Shown: piece by piece, positions 1 to 9,679 of the stretch
Layout: each line of letters opens with the position of its first letter
Position numbering within the stretch: the stretch's first letter is position 1
NCBI GenBank assembly: GCA_913058575.1
Contig: CAJXRF010000040.1
Location: 1-51,106 of the forward strand
Source: an uncultured Bermanella sp.
GTDB lineage: Bacteria > Pseudomonadota > Gammaproteobacteria > Pseudomonadales > Oceanobacteraceae
Reading direction: 5' to 3'
Length of the DNA stretch: 51,106 nt
Notes under the pieces: model-generated
The model's database searches: none
What the model saw: only the letters and a program-made list of their open reading frames with translations
Told to the model about the DNA's origin: nothing
Position numbers and translations under genes: made by a program

Positions 1-727
1 TAATAGTACTGACCAGCAAGTGTTCTCCCCAAAAGATAAACCCCAATATTGCCCCATACAACACAGAGCTGTACACGTAGGGTCCAATTTGCCCTGGTTT
101 GGCTATTCTATAGGCGCGCGTAAGGGCTAGCTGCCCTAACGTACCCGCTACGCCCATTAAAGCAATCCAGGGCCAATGATGGGCTTGGGGGACCTGCCAA
201 GACCAAAGAAGCGGGATGGCCGACAGTAAGCTGCTAATTACCCCAAAATAAAACACAATGCGCACACTGGGCTCGGTACTGCCCATTTTACGTATGGTCA
301 CCTTAGCGGTACTGGCCAGAAGCGCCGCCCCAATGCCTATGAGTGCCACAGGGGTGAAGGCATCCGTGCCGGGACGCAAAATAAACACCACCCCTAAAAA
401 ACCAATGAAGATAGACCAGCGAGTTTTACTTCTAATGGACTCCCCAAGCCAAAGGGCAGCCACTATTGGCATGAATAAAGGGGTGGTCAGTTTCACTAGG
501 AAGGCTTCAGCCAGCGGCATATTTGCAATCACATAGAAAAATCCATACATGGCCGCTAACCCAACGCTGGCTCGAATTAGGTGAAGGTGAAGCTTTTGAG
601 TTTTAAGGCTGCCGGCCCCTGCATGCAAAATAATGGGGGCTAGCATGATCAGACCAAATAGATTTCGATAAAAAACCACCACTTCGGTGGGTAATTCTAC
701 ACTAAGGTGTTTAATGATGGCCCCCAT
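1..727 (-). CDS. EamA/DMT-family permease, 3' end cut off by window edge, 5' frame broken
   Basis: This is an inner-membrane drug/metabolite transporter of the EamA type. My reading of the minus strand gives alternating hydrophobic segments and the motif FYRNLFGL after the first helix, which is typical of the family, followed by a second EamA-like half. The substrate cannot be told. The first in-frame ATG is at 727, but that would cut away most of helix 1. The frame stays open and hydrophobic upstream (ALLILLGEALLSI) back to a stop near 805, without any ATG, GTG or TTG. An ATG at 792 starts MPNK in another frame and would join the permease frame if the run of five A residues (minus strand, 783-779) had one more A. 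The gene is therefore either frameshifted, mis-sequenced or starts at a rare codon. The C-terminus lies beyond base 1. Confidence 0.75.
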   Translation of the reverse strand, partial: MGAIIKHLSVELPTEVVVFYRNLFGLIMLAPIILHAGAGSLKTQKLHLHLIRASVGLAAMYGFFYVIANMPLAEAFLVKLTTPLFMPIVAALWLGESIRSKTRWSIFIGFLGVVFILRPGTDAFTPVALIGIGAALLASTAKVTIRKMGSTEPSVRIVFYFGVISSLLSAIPLLWSWQVPQAHHWPWIALMGVAGTLGQLALTRAYRIAKPGQIGPYVYSSVLYGAILGFIFWGEHLLVSTI

Positions 728-873
728 AATGGATAACAGGGCTTCGCCAAGCAGGATAAGTAAGGCGCCTTGAACGACTTTGTTGGGCATATAAGAAGAA
801 TCAACAAGCTGGTAGGAGAAAAGGGCCCATTATACATAAAGACATGAATCTTGATGTAAGTCAGTTGCTGCAT

Positions 874-899
874 CTTGAAAACTCAACGAATGGCACCAT
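874..899 (+). promoter_or_regulatory. Heat-shock (sigma-32 type) promoter of clpB
   Basis: CTTGAAA at 874-880 matches the sigma-32 -35 element exactly. After 13 bases comes CACCAT (894-899), close to the CCCCAT -10 element. It lies 45 bases before the clpB start. ClpB is a classical sigma-32 target, so position and spacing both fit. Confidence 0.75.
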
Positions 900-944
900 C
901 AATATTAACAACAGCTAGTTGACATATTTACGAGGTTCGCACTT

Positions 945-3572
945 ATGCGCATGGAAAAATTTACCAGTAGTCTGCAGCAAGGTTTATCTGATGCCCAATC
1001 ACTGGCCATGGGAGAAGACCATAACCAAATCGATACTCTACACCTGTTGTTGGCTTTAGTAGATCAAACACCTGGGGGAATCCGGCCTCTTTTGCAGGGC
1101 TTGGGTGTTGCCGTAAACGCCTTAAAGGGGCAGCTTAAAGAGAAGCTTAAATCCTTGCCGACCGTGAGTAACCCAGATGGGAATTTAAGTGTTAGTAATG
1201 AGCTGGGTAGAATTTTAAATTTAACCGATCGTTTGTCGCAAAAACGTGGTGATAAATATATCTCAAGTGAACTGGTGTTACTGGCTGCATTAGAAGACAA
1301 AGGCGAGGCAGGAAAACTGTTAAAAGGTTTTTCACTGAATAAAGAAAATGTTGAACGGGCTATTGATACGGTACGCGATGGTGAAAAAGTAGATGATCCC
1401 AATGCCGAAGATAATCGACAAGCATTGGATAAATACACGGTTGATTTAACGGCGCGTGCTCAAGATGGAAAGTTAGACCCTGTGATTGGTCGTGATGAAG
1501 AGATTCGTCGCACCATTCAAGTGTTACAGCGCCGCACAAAAAATAACCCCATTTTAATTGGTGCCCCAGGTGTGGGTAAAACCGCCATTATTGAAGGGCT
1601 AGCGCAGCGAATCGTTAACGGTGAAGTGCCGGAAGGGTTAAGAGATAAGCAAATTTTATCCTTGGATATGGGTTTGTTGCTGGCGGGTGCTAAATTCAGA
1701 GGGGACTTTGAAGAGCGCTTGAAAAATGTATTGAAGGAGGTGGGCAAACAGGAAGGCAATATTATTCTGTTTATTGATGAAATACACACCATGGTGGGCG
1801 CCGGTAAGTCGGATGGGGCCATGGACGCGGGTAATATGTTGAAGCCCGCCTTGTCTCGCGGAGAATTGCATTGTGTGGGGGCTACCACATTAGATGAGTA
1901 TCGCGAATACATTGAAAAAGATGCGGCTCTGGAGCGTCGCTTTCAAAGAGTGCTGGTAGAAGAGCCTGATGAAGACGATACCATTGCTATTTTGCGCGGT
2001 TTAAAAGAGCGTTATGAGGTGCATCATGGGGTGCAAATTTTAGATGTGGCCATTGTTGCCGCCGCCAAATTATCAAACCGCTATATTACCGATCGCCAGT
2101 TGCCCGATAAAGCCATTGATTTAATTGATGAAGCGGCCTCCATTATTCGTATGGAAATAGACAGTAAGCCTCAAGAGATGGATCGTTTAGAGCGCCGATT
2201 AATTCAACTTAAAATAGAGCGCGAAGCGTTAAATAAAGAAAAAGATGAAAGCTCCATTAAACGGCTTTTTGAGATAAATGAAGAAATTAATAAATTAGGC
2301 CATGAATACGTTGCCTTAGAAACCGTTTGGAAAAGTGAAAAGCAATTACTAGAAGGGGGGGCTCAAGCGAAAGAAAAATTAGAAGAAGCAAAAGTGGAAA
2401 TGGAGCAAGCAAGACGCGCAGGGGATTTACAGCGCATGTCTGAATTGCAGTACGGCACCATTCCTGAATTAGAGAAAAAGATTTCTCAGGCAGAGCATGC
2501 TGAGCAAGATGCCAATGATTTTAAGTTACTAAGAAATCGCGTCACCGAAGATGAAATTGCCGAGGTGGTGTCTAAGTGGACAGGTGTGCCCGTGGCTAAA
2601 ATGCTGGAAGGAGAGCGTGAAAAGCTGTTGCGAATGGAAGATGAGCTTCATAAACAAGTGGTAGGTCAAGATGACGCCATTGTGGCCGTGAGTAACGCTG
2701 TTCGTCGTTCTCGTGCAGGTCTTTCAGACCCCAAGCGCCCTAACGGCAGTTTTCTATTTTTAGGACCAACAGGGGTGGGGAAAACCGAACTGTGTAAAGC
2801 CCTTGCCAATTTTATGTTTGACTCTAACGATGCCATGGTTCGCGTGGATATGTCAGAGTTTATGGAAAAGCACAGTGTCGCCAGGTTAATTGGTGCGCCT
2901 CCTGGTTATGTGGGATATGAGGAAGGCGGTTACTTAACCGAGCATGTTCGACGCAAGCCTTATAGTGTTATCTTGCTAGATGAAGTGGAAAAAGCGCACC
3001 CAGATGTATTTAATATCCTCTTACAAGTGTTGGATGATGGCCAGCTTACCGATGGTCAAGGCCGAACGGTAGACTTTAAAAATACAGTGTTGGTGATGAC
3101 CTCTAATTTAGGCAGTGACGTGATTCAAACCATGGCGCAAGCTCAAAGTGAGAATAGCGAGCAAAGTGAAGAGCAATATGAATCCATGAAAGACGCCGTT
3201 ATGGAAGTGGTTGGTGCGCATTTTCGCCCTGAATTTATTAATCGCATCGACGAGTCAGTGGTCTTTCATCCTCTTCAAAAATCGCAAATTAGAGGCATTG
3301 CTGAAATTCAGTTGGATCAATTACGCAAGCGTCTATTAGAAAAAGAGTTAACTTTGGAGCTAAGTGAAGAAGCCATTAATAAGCTAGTGGAAGTGGGGTA
3401 CGACCCCGTTTATGGAGCGAGGCCTCTTAAGCGCAGCATTCAACGTTATATTGAAAACAGTTTGGCGCAAGACATTTTATCTGGACGTTTTCAAAATGGT
3501 GACCATATTGTGGCGCAAGTCTCGGGTGATGAATTGGTCTTTGATGTGGTAAAGGCGGCACTGGCGTCTTAA
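945..3572 (+). CDS. clpB: ATP-dependent disaggregase ClpB
   Basis: This is the Hsp100 chaperone that, with DnaK, pulls polypeptides out of aggregates in the cytoplasm. The 875 residues match the full family length. The order is an N-terminal Clp repeat domain (about 1-145), AAA+ domain 1 with Walker A GAPGVGKT (206-213) and a [12 protein letters not shown] Walker B region, the coiled-coil middle domain (about 410-530), and AAA+ domain 2 with Walker A GPTGVGKT (607-614), the pore loop GYVGYEEGG and the [11 protein letters not shown] Walker B. The first Walker A has Ala where E. coli has Glu. GAGG at 932-935 sits nine bases before the ATG at 945; an ATG at 951 is a minor alternative. A sigma-32-like promoter precedes the gene and a terminator follows it, so it is probably monocistronic. 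Confidence 0.98.
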   Translation: MRMEKFTSSLQQGLSDAQSLAMGEDHNQIDTLHLLLALVDQTPGGIRPLLQGLGVAVNALKGQLKEKLKSLPTVSNPDGNLSVSNELGRILNLTDRLSQKRGDKYISSELVLLAALEDKGEAGKLLKGFSLNKENVERAIDTVRDGEKVDDPNAEDNRQALDKYTVDLTARAQDGKLDPVIGRDEEIRRTIQVLQRRTKNNPILIGAPGVGKTAIIEGLAQRIVNGEVPEGLRDKQILSLDMGLLLAGAKFRGDFEERLKNVLKEVGKQEGNIILFIDEIHTMVGAGKSDGAMDAGNMLKPALSRGELHCVGATTLDEYREYIEKDAALERRFQRVLVEEPDEDDTIAILRGLKERYEVHHGVQILDVAIVAAAKLSNRYITDRQLPDKAIDLIDEAASIIRMEIDSKPQEMDRLERRLIQLKIEREALNKEKDESSIKRLFEINEEINKLGHEYVALETVWKSEKQLLEGGAQAKEKLEEAKVEMEQARRAGDLQRMSELQYGTIPELEKKISQAEHAEQDANDFKLLRNRVTEDEIAEVVSKWTGVPVAKMLEGEREKLLRMEDELHKQVVGQDDAIVAVSNAVRRSRAGLSDPKRPNGSFLFLGPTGVGKTELCKALANFMFDSNDAMVRVDMSEFMEKHSVARLIGAPPGYVGYEEGGYLTEHVRRKPYSVILLDEVEKAHPDVFNILLQVLDDGQLTDGQGRTVDFKNTVLVMTSNLGSDVIQTMAQAQSENSEQSEEQYESMKDAVMEVVGAHFRPEFINRIDESVVFHPLQKSQIRGIAEIQLDQLRKRLLEKELTLELSEEAINKLVEVGYDPVYGARPLKRSIQRYIENSLAQDILSGRFQNGDHIVAQVSGDELVFDVVKAALAS

Positions 3573-3624
3573 TTATTTCTTAAAGAGCGCTAATTTAGCT
3601 GAGTAGGCGACAGGCCCGGTTGCG

Positions 3625-3661
3625 AAAGCTCATTCATTGTGAAATTTGAATGGGCTTTTTT
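3625..3661 (+). terminator. Rho-independent terminator after clpB
   Basis: The arms GCTCATTCA and TGAATGGGC form a nine-pair stem with one G-U pair, flanked by an A run and followed by six T residues. It lies about 55 bases after the clpB stop. Confidence 0.8.
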
Positions 3662-3675
3662 ATGCAGTGGAATGT

Positions 3676-3996
3676 TTAGCCTACTTTCCTAAGTCTAGGC
3701 AGTGCCATGCGTAAATCCGCCAAAATACGGCTCCAACCTATTCTGGTTTGCCAGCTCTTACCGTTGGTAAGTGCGTTGTAGCAATCAATTCTGTCACAAC
3801 TGTATAATTCAACTCGATGAGTAATGGCTTCACCTGAATCATAATCGGTTATTTCAATGATTCTGCGCAAACTGGGCAATGATTCCTGAGCATCATCACT
3901 ATATTGCCCTTCAAGCATTTTTTGCTTTTCTACCATGGCTTTTTTCTCTAACTGTTTAGCAATTTGCGCCTGATAGGTTTTGCTGCGACGATACAT
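3676..3996 (-). CDS. Hypothetical protein, 106 aa
   Basis: I do not recognise this protein. It begins with a basic, helical stretch (KTYQAQIAKQLEKKAMVEKQK, about residues 6-26) that could form a short coiled coil. A more conserved-looking part follows with a CDRIDCYNAL segment and an arginine-rich end (LPRLRKVG). There is no signal peptide or membrane segment, so it is probably cytosolic. AAGGA lies eight bases before the ATG, which supports real translation. It converges with clpB. The two Cys residues five apart could bind a metal, but there is no second pair to support a zinc site. Confidence 0.6.
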   Translation of the reverse strand: MYRRSKTYQAQIAKQLEKKAMVEKQKMLEGQYSDDAQESLPSLRRIIEITDYDSGEAITHRVELYSCDRIDCYNALTNGKSWQTRIGWSRILADLRMALPRLRKVG

Positions 3997-4189
3997 AGCG
4001 TGTGTCCTTGACCTTGGGCTCTAAAAGAATAAATTGAATGGATAAATTTCCATGCTTACCTTTTAAGGTAGGAGAAGTCTGTAAGCTCGGCCAATGCCTC
4101 TTAAGAGCGTTTAGGAATATAAAGGTCTGTTGAAATAGATTTTGAATGACTTTCTGCCTTAAACGGGCACGGTAAATTAAGAGAGAGCG

Positions 4190-4486
4190 ATGAAAGTACT
4201 GGGTTATTTGATGTTGTCAGTGGTTTTATTAACCTTCATGGTGGCACCCAGCTACCTATTGATTAATTATTACAATACACATGTAAATAATGACTATAAA
4301 TTACCGCTGATTAAAACCATTGCGGTGAGTTTTACCTTGGCCTTAATGGTGAGCGGATTAATGGGGGTTGACTTTGAAGGGGCTGCTTTTAGTTGGTTGG
4401 TGACGGTATTGATACTTCATAGTGTGGTGCTAATACTTGGGGTGGGAGTTTTTACTCTGGTCAAGTATCTTGGTAAGGGTGTATAA
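4190..4486 (+). CDS. Small three-helix membrane protein, unknown function
   Basis: The 98 residues are mostly hydrophobic and give three predicted membrane spans, at about residues 5-26, 42-60 and 69-92, joined by short polar loops. GAGAG before the ATG at 4190 gives a plausible ribosome binding site. It lies 75 bases upstream of a periplasmic binding-like protein gene in the same direction; the two may be cotranscribed but nothing links them functionally. I do not recognise a family. Confidence 0.55.
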   Translation: MKVLGYLMLSVVLLTFMVAPSYLLINYYNTHVNNDYKLPLIKTIAVSFTLALMVSGLMGVDFEGAAFSWLVTVLILHSVVLILGVGVFTLVKYLGKGV

Positions 4487-4570
4487 AATTAATGAATTGT
4501 ATTTGGTTTAACTACACTATTTGGAGTAGCGCCTATTAAAATCAATACGGGCTTTAAATCTATGCTCAGA

Positions 4571-5458
4571 ATGAAAAAATTACCCTTTGTTTTTATTTTG
4601 AAAGTACAAGTTGCGCTATTGGGTTTAAATGGCTATTGCCAAGCCCTTGAGATTCGTCATATTAAACCCGCCAGTCAAATCGATCAGCGTAACCAATATT
4701 ATCTTGGGCTTTTATCCATGGCACTTGAAAAAACACGGGCGCTGGAGGGGGAATTTCAGCTAATTGAAAGTAAAGTGGTTATGCCTCAGGGGCGAGCCTT
4801 AAAAGAGCTAGAAAAAAGCTCTTCCTTAGATATTGTGTGGAGTATGAGCACGATCGAGCGAGAAGAGAAACTTTTGCCCATTAGAATTCCATTGTTAAAA
4901 GGGCTGTTGGGTTATCGTGTATTTATTGTTCGTAACGAAGATAATGATAAATTTAAAAATATTGAAAATTTAACGCAGTTAAAGTCACTCGTGGCAGGGC
5001 AAGGCCACGATTGGCCAGATACTCTTATTCTTAAAGCTAATGACTTACCCGTCGTCACCAGTCCATCCTATGGCGGTCTATTCGAGATGTTAAATAACCT
5101 GCGTTTTGATTATTTTCCAAGAGGGATTCAGGAGCCTTGGGCGGAAGTGGCATCGCATGCTGGGATGAATATAGTGGTTGAGGATACCTTAATGCTGAAA
5201 TACCGGGCACCGATCTATTTCTTTGTGAATGTAAATAATACAGCCTTAGCAGATCGTTTAGAGCGAGGTTTAAGATTGGCCATTAATGATGGCTCCTTTG
5301 ATGAGCACTTTTACACAAGCCCTGTGAATCGTTCAGTCTTTGCCTCAGGTAAAATGAAAGGGCGCAAAATTTTCCAGTTAGAAAACCCTTTGTTAAGTGC
5401 TAAAACCCCCTTAGACGATGAAACCTTATGGTTTAACGATAGCGAATTGAAAAACTAG
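4571..5458 (+). CDS. Periplasmic solute-binding (family 3-like) protein, substrate unknown
   Basis: This is an exported protein of about 295 residues with the layout of bacterial family 3 solute-binding proteins. A basic start followed by a hydrophobic stretch ending in CQA forms a signal peptide, and the mature part has a periplasmic binding fold pattern (LDIVWSMSTIEREEKLLPIRIPLLKG, then YRVFIVRNED). No permease or ATPase is next to it, so it may be an orphan receptor rather than a transport component. I chose the ATG at 4571, which directly starts the signal peptide (MKKLPFVFIL); an ATG at 4562 adds three residues. No strong ribosome binding site is visible. The gene converges with the AraC regulator at 5473. 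Confidence 0.65.
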   Translation: MKKLPFVFILKVQVALLGLNGYCQALEIRHIKPASQIDQRNQYYLGLLSMALEKTRALEGEFQLIESKVVMPQGRALKELEKSSSLDIVWSMSTIEREEKLLPIRIPLLKGLLGYRVFIVRNEDNDKFKNIENLTQLKSLVAGQGHDWPDTLILKANDLPVVTSPSYGGLFEMLNNLRFDYFPRGIQEPWAEVASHAGMNIVVEDTLMLKYRAPIYFFVNVNNTALADRLERGLRLAINDGSFDEHFYTSPVNRSVFASGKMKGRKIFQLENPLLSAKTPLDDETLWFNDSELKN

Positions 5459-5472
5459 CAAGCCATTCGCTA

Positions 5473-6501
5473 TTAATCAGTAAGCTGTCTTGGTGTGGTG
5501 TTATGCCAGCGTTTGAAGGCAGTATAAAAAGCCGAAATATTTGAATAGCCCAGTAAAAAAGCCACTTCTTCTAGGGGGTAGCAGTCTCTTTCCAGATACT
5601 GACTGCATTGATCTTTTCTAACCGAATCTAAAATATCTTTGTAATTGGTGTGTTCATCACTTAAACGCCTTTGAAAACTTCTTAAGCTCATATTGAAGGC
5701 TTGGGCGACGTCTTCTCGTTTAGGGGAACCATACGGCAATAAAGAGGCCACACAGTTAGATACCATGTCTGTATGGCTTTGCTGACGACTGATTTGGGCC
5801 CTATCGATTTCAAATTTTATGATGTCATCAATGGAGAGATCCAATGGGGTCAGGCGAACATTAAGCCACTCCTTGGGTACCAATAAACCACTCACCGTTT
5901 GATTAAATTTCACCGGAATTTCAAATTCTCGCTCATATTCATCCAGCACCCCTTGCGGCTTTTCATGAGAAATCAGCACGCAACTGTAATCTTTGCCACT
6001 GAGCTGCGTATCTGGGTATCTAAATTTTAATAGGGTATGGGTTATGCGTTTAGTGAATAATAATGTGGCGTCCATTTGATAATAACTGGTGATGCCTTCG
6101 TTAGCAGGGGTGACTTTGAAAATAGAGTGTTCATCATCAAAGGGCTCTAAAGTGAAGTTGGCCAGCTCGCTGGTAAGGGCTGAAATTCTGCCGCATTGCA
6201 GTAAAAAGGTCGATACATCAGGCGCGGTGCCCAGTTTAGAAACAATGTGACTGGATACTTTGAATTGAACCTTGTTTACCCAGGTTAACCCAAAGCATGG
6301 GTCCCGAAGAATAGCGGCACTGGCCATAAAAAACTCGGTAGCGGCTTCTAAAGGCGGGCGATAAGTGTCTTGTTGAAGCTTGGTAAGGGTAATGCCGTAT
6401 TTCTGTTGATAATGCAGGTAGTCAAATGGCCCACAGAGCTTTTCGAACATCTGTATATGATATTTAAAATGAGTCGCTGATACGGTTAAATTCTGATCCA
6501 T
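5473..6501 (-). CDS. AraC-family transcriptional regulator (OruR/ArgR-like type)
   Basis: This is a DNA-binding regulator of 342 residues. The N-terminal 200 or so residues resemble the AraC-type ligand-binding domain found in OruR-like proteins (LYHQQ-type start, here FDYLHYQQKYG). The last hundred form the AraC double helix-turn-helix, with AQAFNMSLRSFQRRLSDE as the first recognition helix and EEVAFLLGYSNISAFYTAFKRW as the family signature near the C-terminus. It is divergent from the exonuclease gene at 6651 across about 150 bases. Members of this type often regulate a neighbouring catabolic gene, but none is evident here, so the target is unknown. Confidence 0.88.
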   Translation of the reverse strand: MDQNLTVSATHFKYHIQMFEKLCGPFDYLHYQQKYGITLTKLQQDTYRPPLEAATEFFMASAAILRDPCFGLTWVNKVQFKVSSHIVSKLGTAPDVSTFLLQCGRISALTSELANFTLEPFDDEHSIFKVTPANEGITSYYQMDATLLFTKRITHTLLKFRYPDTQLSGKDYSCVLISHEKPQGVLDEYEREFEIPVKFNQTVSGLLVPKEWLNVRLTPLDLSIDDIIKFEIDRAQISRQQSHTDMVSNCVASLLPYGSPKREDVAQAFNMSLRSFQRRLSDEHTNYKDILDSVRKDQCSQYLERDCYPLEEVAFLLGYSNISAFYTAFKRWHNTTPRQLTD

Positions 6502-6650
6502 AATTTATTAATTCGGCTTGTTTATTATTTTAAGTGCCAATATTGATCTGTACCCATAGTGCATTAAAAGTCCATAAAATGTAAATCTTTAGGGTGAGAG
6601 ATTAACGAGGTTAGATATAATCACGGTTCAATTTTAAGGTTAAAAGCAAG

Positions 6651-7274
6651 ATGTCGGCTGAAAATGTGGTGGTATTAGATTTTGAAACATCCGGTATGTC
6701 CCCAGACTATGGCGATAGGGCCATAGAAATAGGGGCTGTGCGCTTAGTTGATGGAAAGATCGCGGATGAATTTCAAAGTTTAATGAACCCTGGTTTTAAA
6801 GTGAATTCATTTATTCAGGATTTTACCGGCATCGATAATAGCATGTTGGAAAAGGCGCCAAGTTGTGGGCAAGTGATGACTGATTTTCACCGCTTCTTAG
6901 GTGATAGCCATTTAATTGCCCATAACTCATCCTTTGATAAACGCTTTCTGGACAGTGAATTATCGCTCATCAATAAGCCGTATTCAGGAGAGTTTGCTTG
7001 CTCTATGTTATTGGCTAGGCGGATATACCAAGATGCCCCCAATCACAAATTAGCAAGCTTAGTGGAGTATCGGAATATAGAGCATTCAGGGGTTTTTCAC
7101 CGAGCGTTAGACGATGCGCAAATGACAGCGAAGCTCTGGTTAGCAATGTTAGAGGATATAGGGGAGTGGCATCAGTGTTGGGATATGCCTTTTGCATGGA
7201 TTAAAAAACTTAGTAAAACCCCTAAAAAGAATGTGTCGCGTTTACTGCAAGAGTATCGAGGCACTTCAATTTAA
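6651..7274 (+). CDS. DnaQ-like 3'-5' exonuclease (DEDDh)
   Basis: This is a stand-alone exonuclease domain of 207 residues with the fold of the DNA polymerase III epsilon subunit. The catalytic set is visible: D10 and E12 in LDFETSG, D96 in HNSSFDKRF, and H150 with D155 in HRALDDAQ, the DEDDh pattern. It probably removes nucleotides from single-stranded DNA or RNA ends. It lacks a polymerase-binding tail of clear type, and no polymerase gene is nearby. It converges with the LysR gene, with only 22 bases between the stops, so the two probably share termination sequence. The exact substrate cannot be told. Confidence 0.9.
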   Translation: MSAENVVVLDFETSGMSPDYGDRAIEIGAVRLVDGKIADEFQSLMNPGFKVNSFIQDFTGIDNSMLEKAPSCGQVMTDFHRFLGDSHLIAHNSSFDKRFLDSELSLINKPYSGEFACSMLLARRIYQDAPNHKLASLVEYRNIEHSGVFHRALDDAQMTAKLWLAMLEDIGEWHQCWDMPFAWIKKLSKTPKKNVSRLLQEYRGTSI

Positions 7275-7296
7275 TAACCTTGGGCAGGCTAGCAAA

Positions 7297-8211
7297 TTAT
7301 GTTGCCAGCCCTTGATTATTTTCCTTTGAAAAATATTCCATTAAAAAATCTAATAACACCCTAAGTTTTTTAGAGCCTCCACTGCCAGGAGGAAATACCC
7401 CGTACAATTCTATTTTTTTTAAACTGTAATCATCTAATACAGATTCAAGAGTGCCGGCTTGTATTCTGGGTCTGGCGTCGTAAGTGGGAATACGCCCTAA
7501 ACCATGTCCCCCCACAATAAAGGCGGTGCGGGCAGCGGCATTATTCGTACTGATGCCACCTTTTAATTTAACGCTGTAAGAGCGGTTTGCTTTGCGAAGC
7601 TCTAAAATGCCCGAAGCTAATTTGTAAATTACCCATTCATGATTGTCTAAATCAGTCGGCTTAGTAGGGCGGCCATGGCGTTTAAAATAGTCCGGTGAAC
7701 CACATAAACAGGTCTCGAGGGTCGTCAGTTTCTTAGCTTGCAAACCTGAATCAGGTAAAGGCGCGCCACGAATAGCTAAGTCAATGCCTTCTTGCATAAT
7801 ATTAACGACATCATCGGTGAGCAGAACCTCTAGCTCAATTTTTGAATAAATATTTTTAAATTCATTAAGCGCGGGCACAATCATCTGCAAGCCGGCATTC
7901 ACAGGGCAGGTGATTTTAAGCAGGCCCATGGGCTCTTTTTTTAGGTTTTCGATTTGCAAGTTGGCTTGCGAGGCTTGTTCGGCAATGACTTTGCAGCGCT
8001 TATAATATTCGCTTCCCACATCGGTCAAAGAAATGGAGCGAGTAGAGCGATTAAGGAGCTTCACATCTAACTGGCTTTCAAGCTTTTTTATATGATAGCT
8101 CACCACTGCCCTAGAAAGCCCCACATGCCTAGCGGCTGCACTCAGGCTGCCTTGCTCCACTACTTGGGCAAATACCACCATGCTTTTTAATTGCTCAAAA
8201 GAAATGTCCAA
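7297..8211 (-). CDS. LysR-family regulator, divergent from DJ-1/GST pair
   Basis: The protein has an N-terminal winged helix-turn-helix (SLSAAARHVGLSRAVVSYHIKKLE) and a periplasmic-binding-like effector domain, the standard LysR layout. The open frame reaches TTG at 8253, but the family N-terminus (DISFEQLKSMVVFAQVVEQ) fits the TTG at 8211, which has GGGG seven bases upstream. A small palindrome (TCAATAATTGA, 8250-8260) overlaps the upper TTG, which also favours the lower start. LysR genes usually control the divergent neighbour, here the DJ-1/PfpI and glutathione S-transferase pair. The inducing compound is unknown. Confidence 0.85.
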   Translation of the reverse strand: MDISFEQLKSMVVFAQVVEQGSLSAAARHVGLSRAVVSYHIKKLESQLDVKLLNRSTRSISLTDVGSEYYKRCKVIAEQASQANLQIENLKKEPMGLLKITCPVNAGLQMIVPALNEFKNIYSKIELEVLLTDDVVNIMQEGIDLAIRGAPLPDSGLQAKKLTTLETCLCGSPDYFKRHGRPTKPTDLDNHEWVIYKLASGILELRKANRSYSVKLKGGISTNNAAARTAFIVGGHGLGRIPTYDARPRIQAGTLESVLDDYSLKKIELYGVFPPGSGGSKKLRVLLDFLMEYFSKENNQGLAT

Positions 8212-8357
8212 TGTAATGCCCCATAAAAGAAGTATATGGATTAATTGTATCAATAATTGAACTTATGTTGTTGATTGGATCTGCATTGTTTGGCTGTTTG
8301 AGGGGGAATAGACTGGTTTCTTTGTTGTACTAGTGGCTACGTAACCATAGGCTGAAT

Positions 8358-9041
8358 ATGAAAAAAGTATTGATGGTGTTAACTTCCCACGGGCAATTAG
8401 GGAGTACAGGAGAAAGAACAGGTTTTTGGGTGGAAGAATTTGCAGCGCCTTATTATGCCTTTAAAGATGCAGGTATTGAGGTAAGCCTTGCCTCCGTTAA
8501 GGGAGGCCAGCCACCCATTGATCCTAAAAGTGAATTGGAAGATTTTCAAACAGCCGCCACCCATCGTTATGATGATGATAAAGAGCTGCAAATTATGATG
8601 GCCAATACAGCCAAATTAAGTTCGGTATTGGCTGATGAATTTGATGGGGTGTTTTACCCCGGTGGTCATGGACCCTTGTGGGATCTAGTGGATAATCAAG
8701 AATCTGTCCAATTAATCGAGCGCTTTTTGGCCACTAATAAACCTGTGGCTGCTGTTTGTCATGCCACTGCTGCCTTATTAAAAGTAAAAGATATTGATGG
8801 CGTATCGGTTGTGAAAGAAAGGGCAGTGACAGGATTTAGCAACACCGAAGAAGATGCCGTAGCATTGACGGATGTGGTGCCATTTTTATTAGAAAATGAG
8901 CTTGTTAAGCTGGGTGGTGATTATCAAAAAGTATCTGACTGGAATGCATTTTCCGTACAAGATGGGTTATTGATAACGGGTCAAAACCCTGCAAGTTCTG
9001 AGTTAGCTGCACAAAAACTCATTGCGCATTTAGGCGCTTAA
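8358..9041 (+). CDS. DJ-1/PfpI-family (class I glutamine amidotransferase-like) protein
   Basis: This 227-residue cytosolic protein belongs to the Hsp31-like branch of the DJ-1/PfpI superfamily. The nucleophile elbow reads AAVCHATAAL with Cys134 followed by His135, and the usual YPGGHGPLWDL and GQNPASS segments are present. Relatives act as glyoxalases, deglycases or chaperones in electrophile or oxidative stress; which applies cannot be told from sequence. It is followed after eight bases by a glutathione S-transferase, so the two form an operon, and it is divergent from a LysR regulator. The arrangement points to detoxification of a reactive carbonyl or similar compound. Confidence 0.9.
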   Translation: MKKVLMVLTSHGQLGSTGERTGFWVEEFAAPYYAFKDAGIEVSLASVKGGQPPIDPKSELEDFQTAATHRYDDDKELQIMMANTAKLSSVLADEFDGVFYPGGHGPLWDLVDNQESVQLIERFLATNKPVAAVCHATAALLKVKDIDGVSVVKERAVTGFSNTEEDAVALTDVVPFLLENELVKLGGDYQKVSDWNAFSVQDGLLITGQNPASSELAAQKLIAHLGA

Positions 9042-9049
9042 GGAAAGTT

Positions 9050-9658
9050 ATGCTTACCGTTCATCATTTAAATCAGTCACGTTCTAAGCGAGTTTTGTGG
9101 CTTCTAGAAGAGTTAGGTACCCATTATGAATTGGTGCCACACCAAAGAGACAAAACCACTCATTTAGCCCCCAACACATTAAAGGCTATTCACCCGCTAT
9201 CTAAGGCGCCTGTAATTGTTGACGGTGAATTCACCTTGTGTGAGTCGAGCACAATCTGCGAATACATTTTAAATACCTATGGTCAAGGGCGCTTGCGACC
9301 CAATATTGATGCCCCTGAGTACTATGCTTATTTAGAGTGGAGCCATTTTGCAGAGGGTTCTTTGGCACTGCCAGTGATTACCAAAATGTTTATGCAAATG
9401 GAGGATAGAAAAGGTGACCAGCCTATGGATGGGTACATTGCAAAAGAAATTGCATTAGACTTTTCATACATTGAAAAAACGTTATCTCAGCGCGCTTATT
9501 TTGCCGGAGATGATTTTAGCGCAGCCGATATTATGATGACGATCGTCTTGGAAATGGCGGCCAATATTGGTTTGCTAAGTGAGCAGAAAAACACACTGAT
9601 GTACCTTGTTAAAATACAGTCCCGCGACGCTTATCAAAAGGCAGCATCTTACGGTTAG
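9050..9658 (+). CDS. Glutathione S-transferase
   Basis: The 202 residues match the cytosolic glutathione transferase layout: a thioredoxin-like N-terminal domain with KAPVIVDGEFTLCESSTICEYI, where the ES pair binds the gamma-glutamyl group, and an all-helical C-terminal domain with FSAADIMMTIVLEMA. It would attach glutathione to electrophiles, but the natural substrate is unknown. GGAAAG lies just before the ATG. The start is eight bases after the DJ-1/PfpI stop, so the genes are almost certainly cotranscribed. Confidence 0.92.
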   Translation: MLTVHHLNQSRSKRVLWLLEELGTHYELVPHQRDKTTHLAPNTLKAIHPLSKAPVIVDGEFTLCESSTICEYILNTYGQGRLRPNIDAPEYYAYLEWSHFAEGSLALPVITKMFMQMEDRKGDQPMDGYIAKEIALDFSYIEKTLSQRAYFAGDDFSAADIMMTIVLEMAANIGLLSEQKNTLMYLVKIQSRDAYQKAASYG

Positions 9659-9679
9659 GATTGTTTTTAGGGATGGTGA

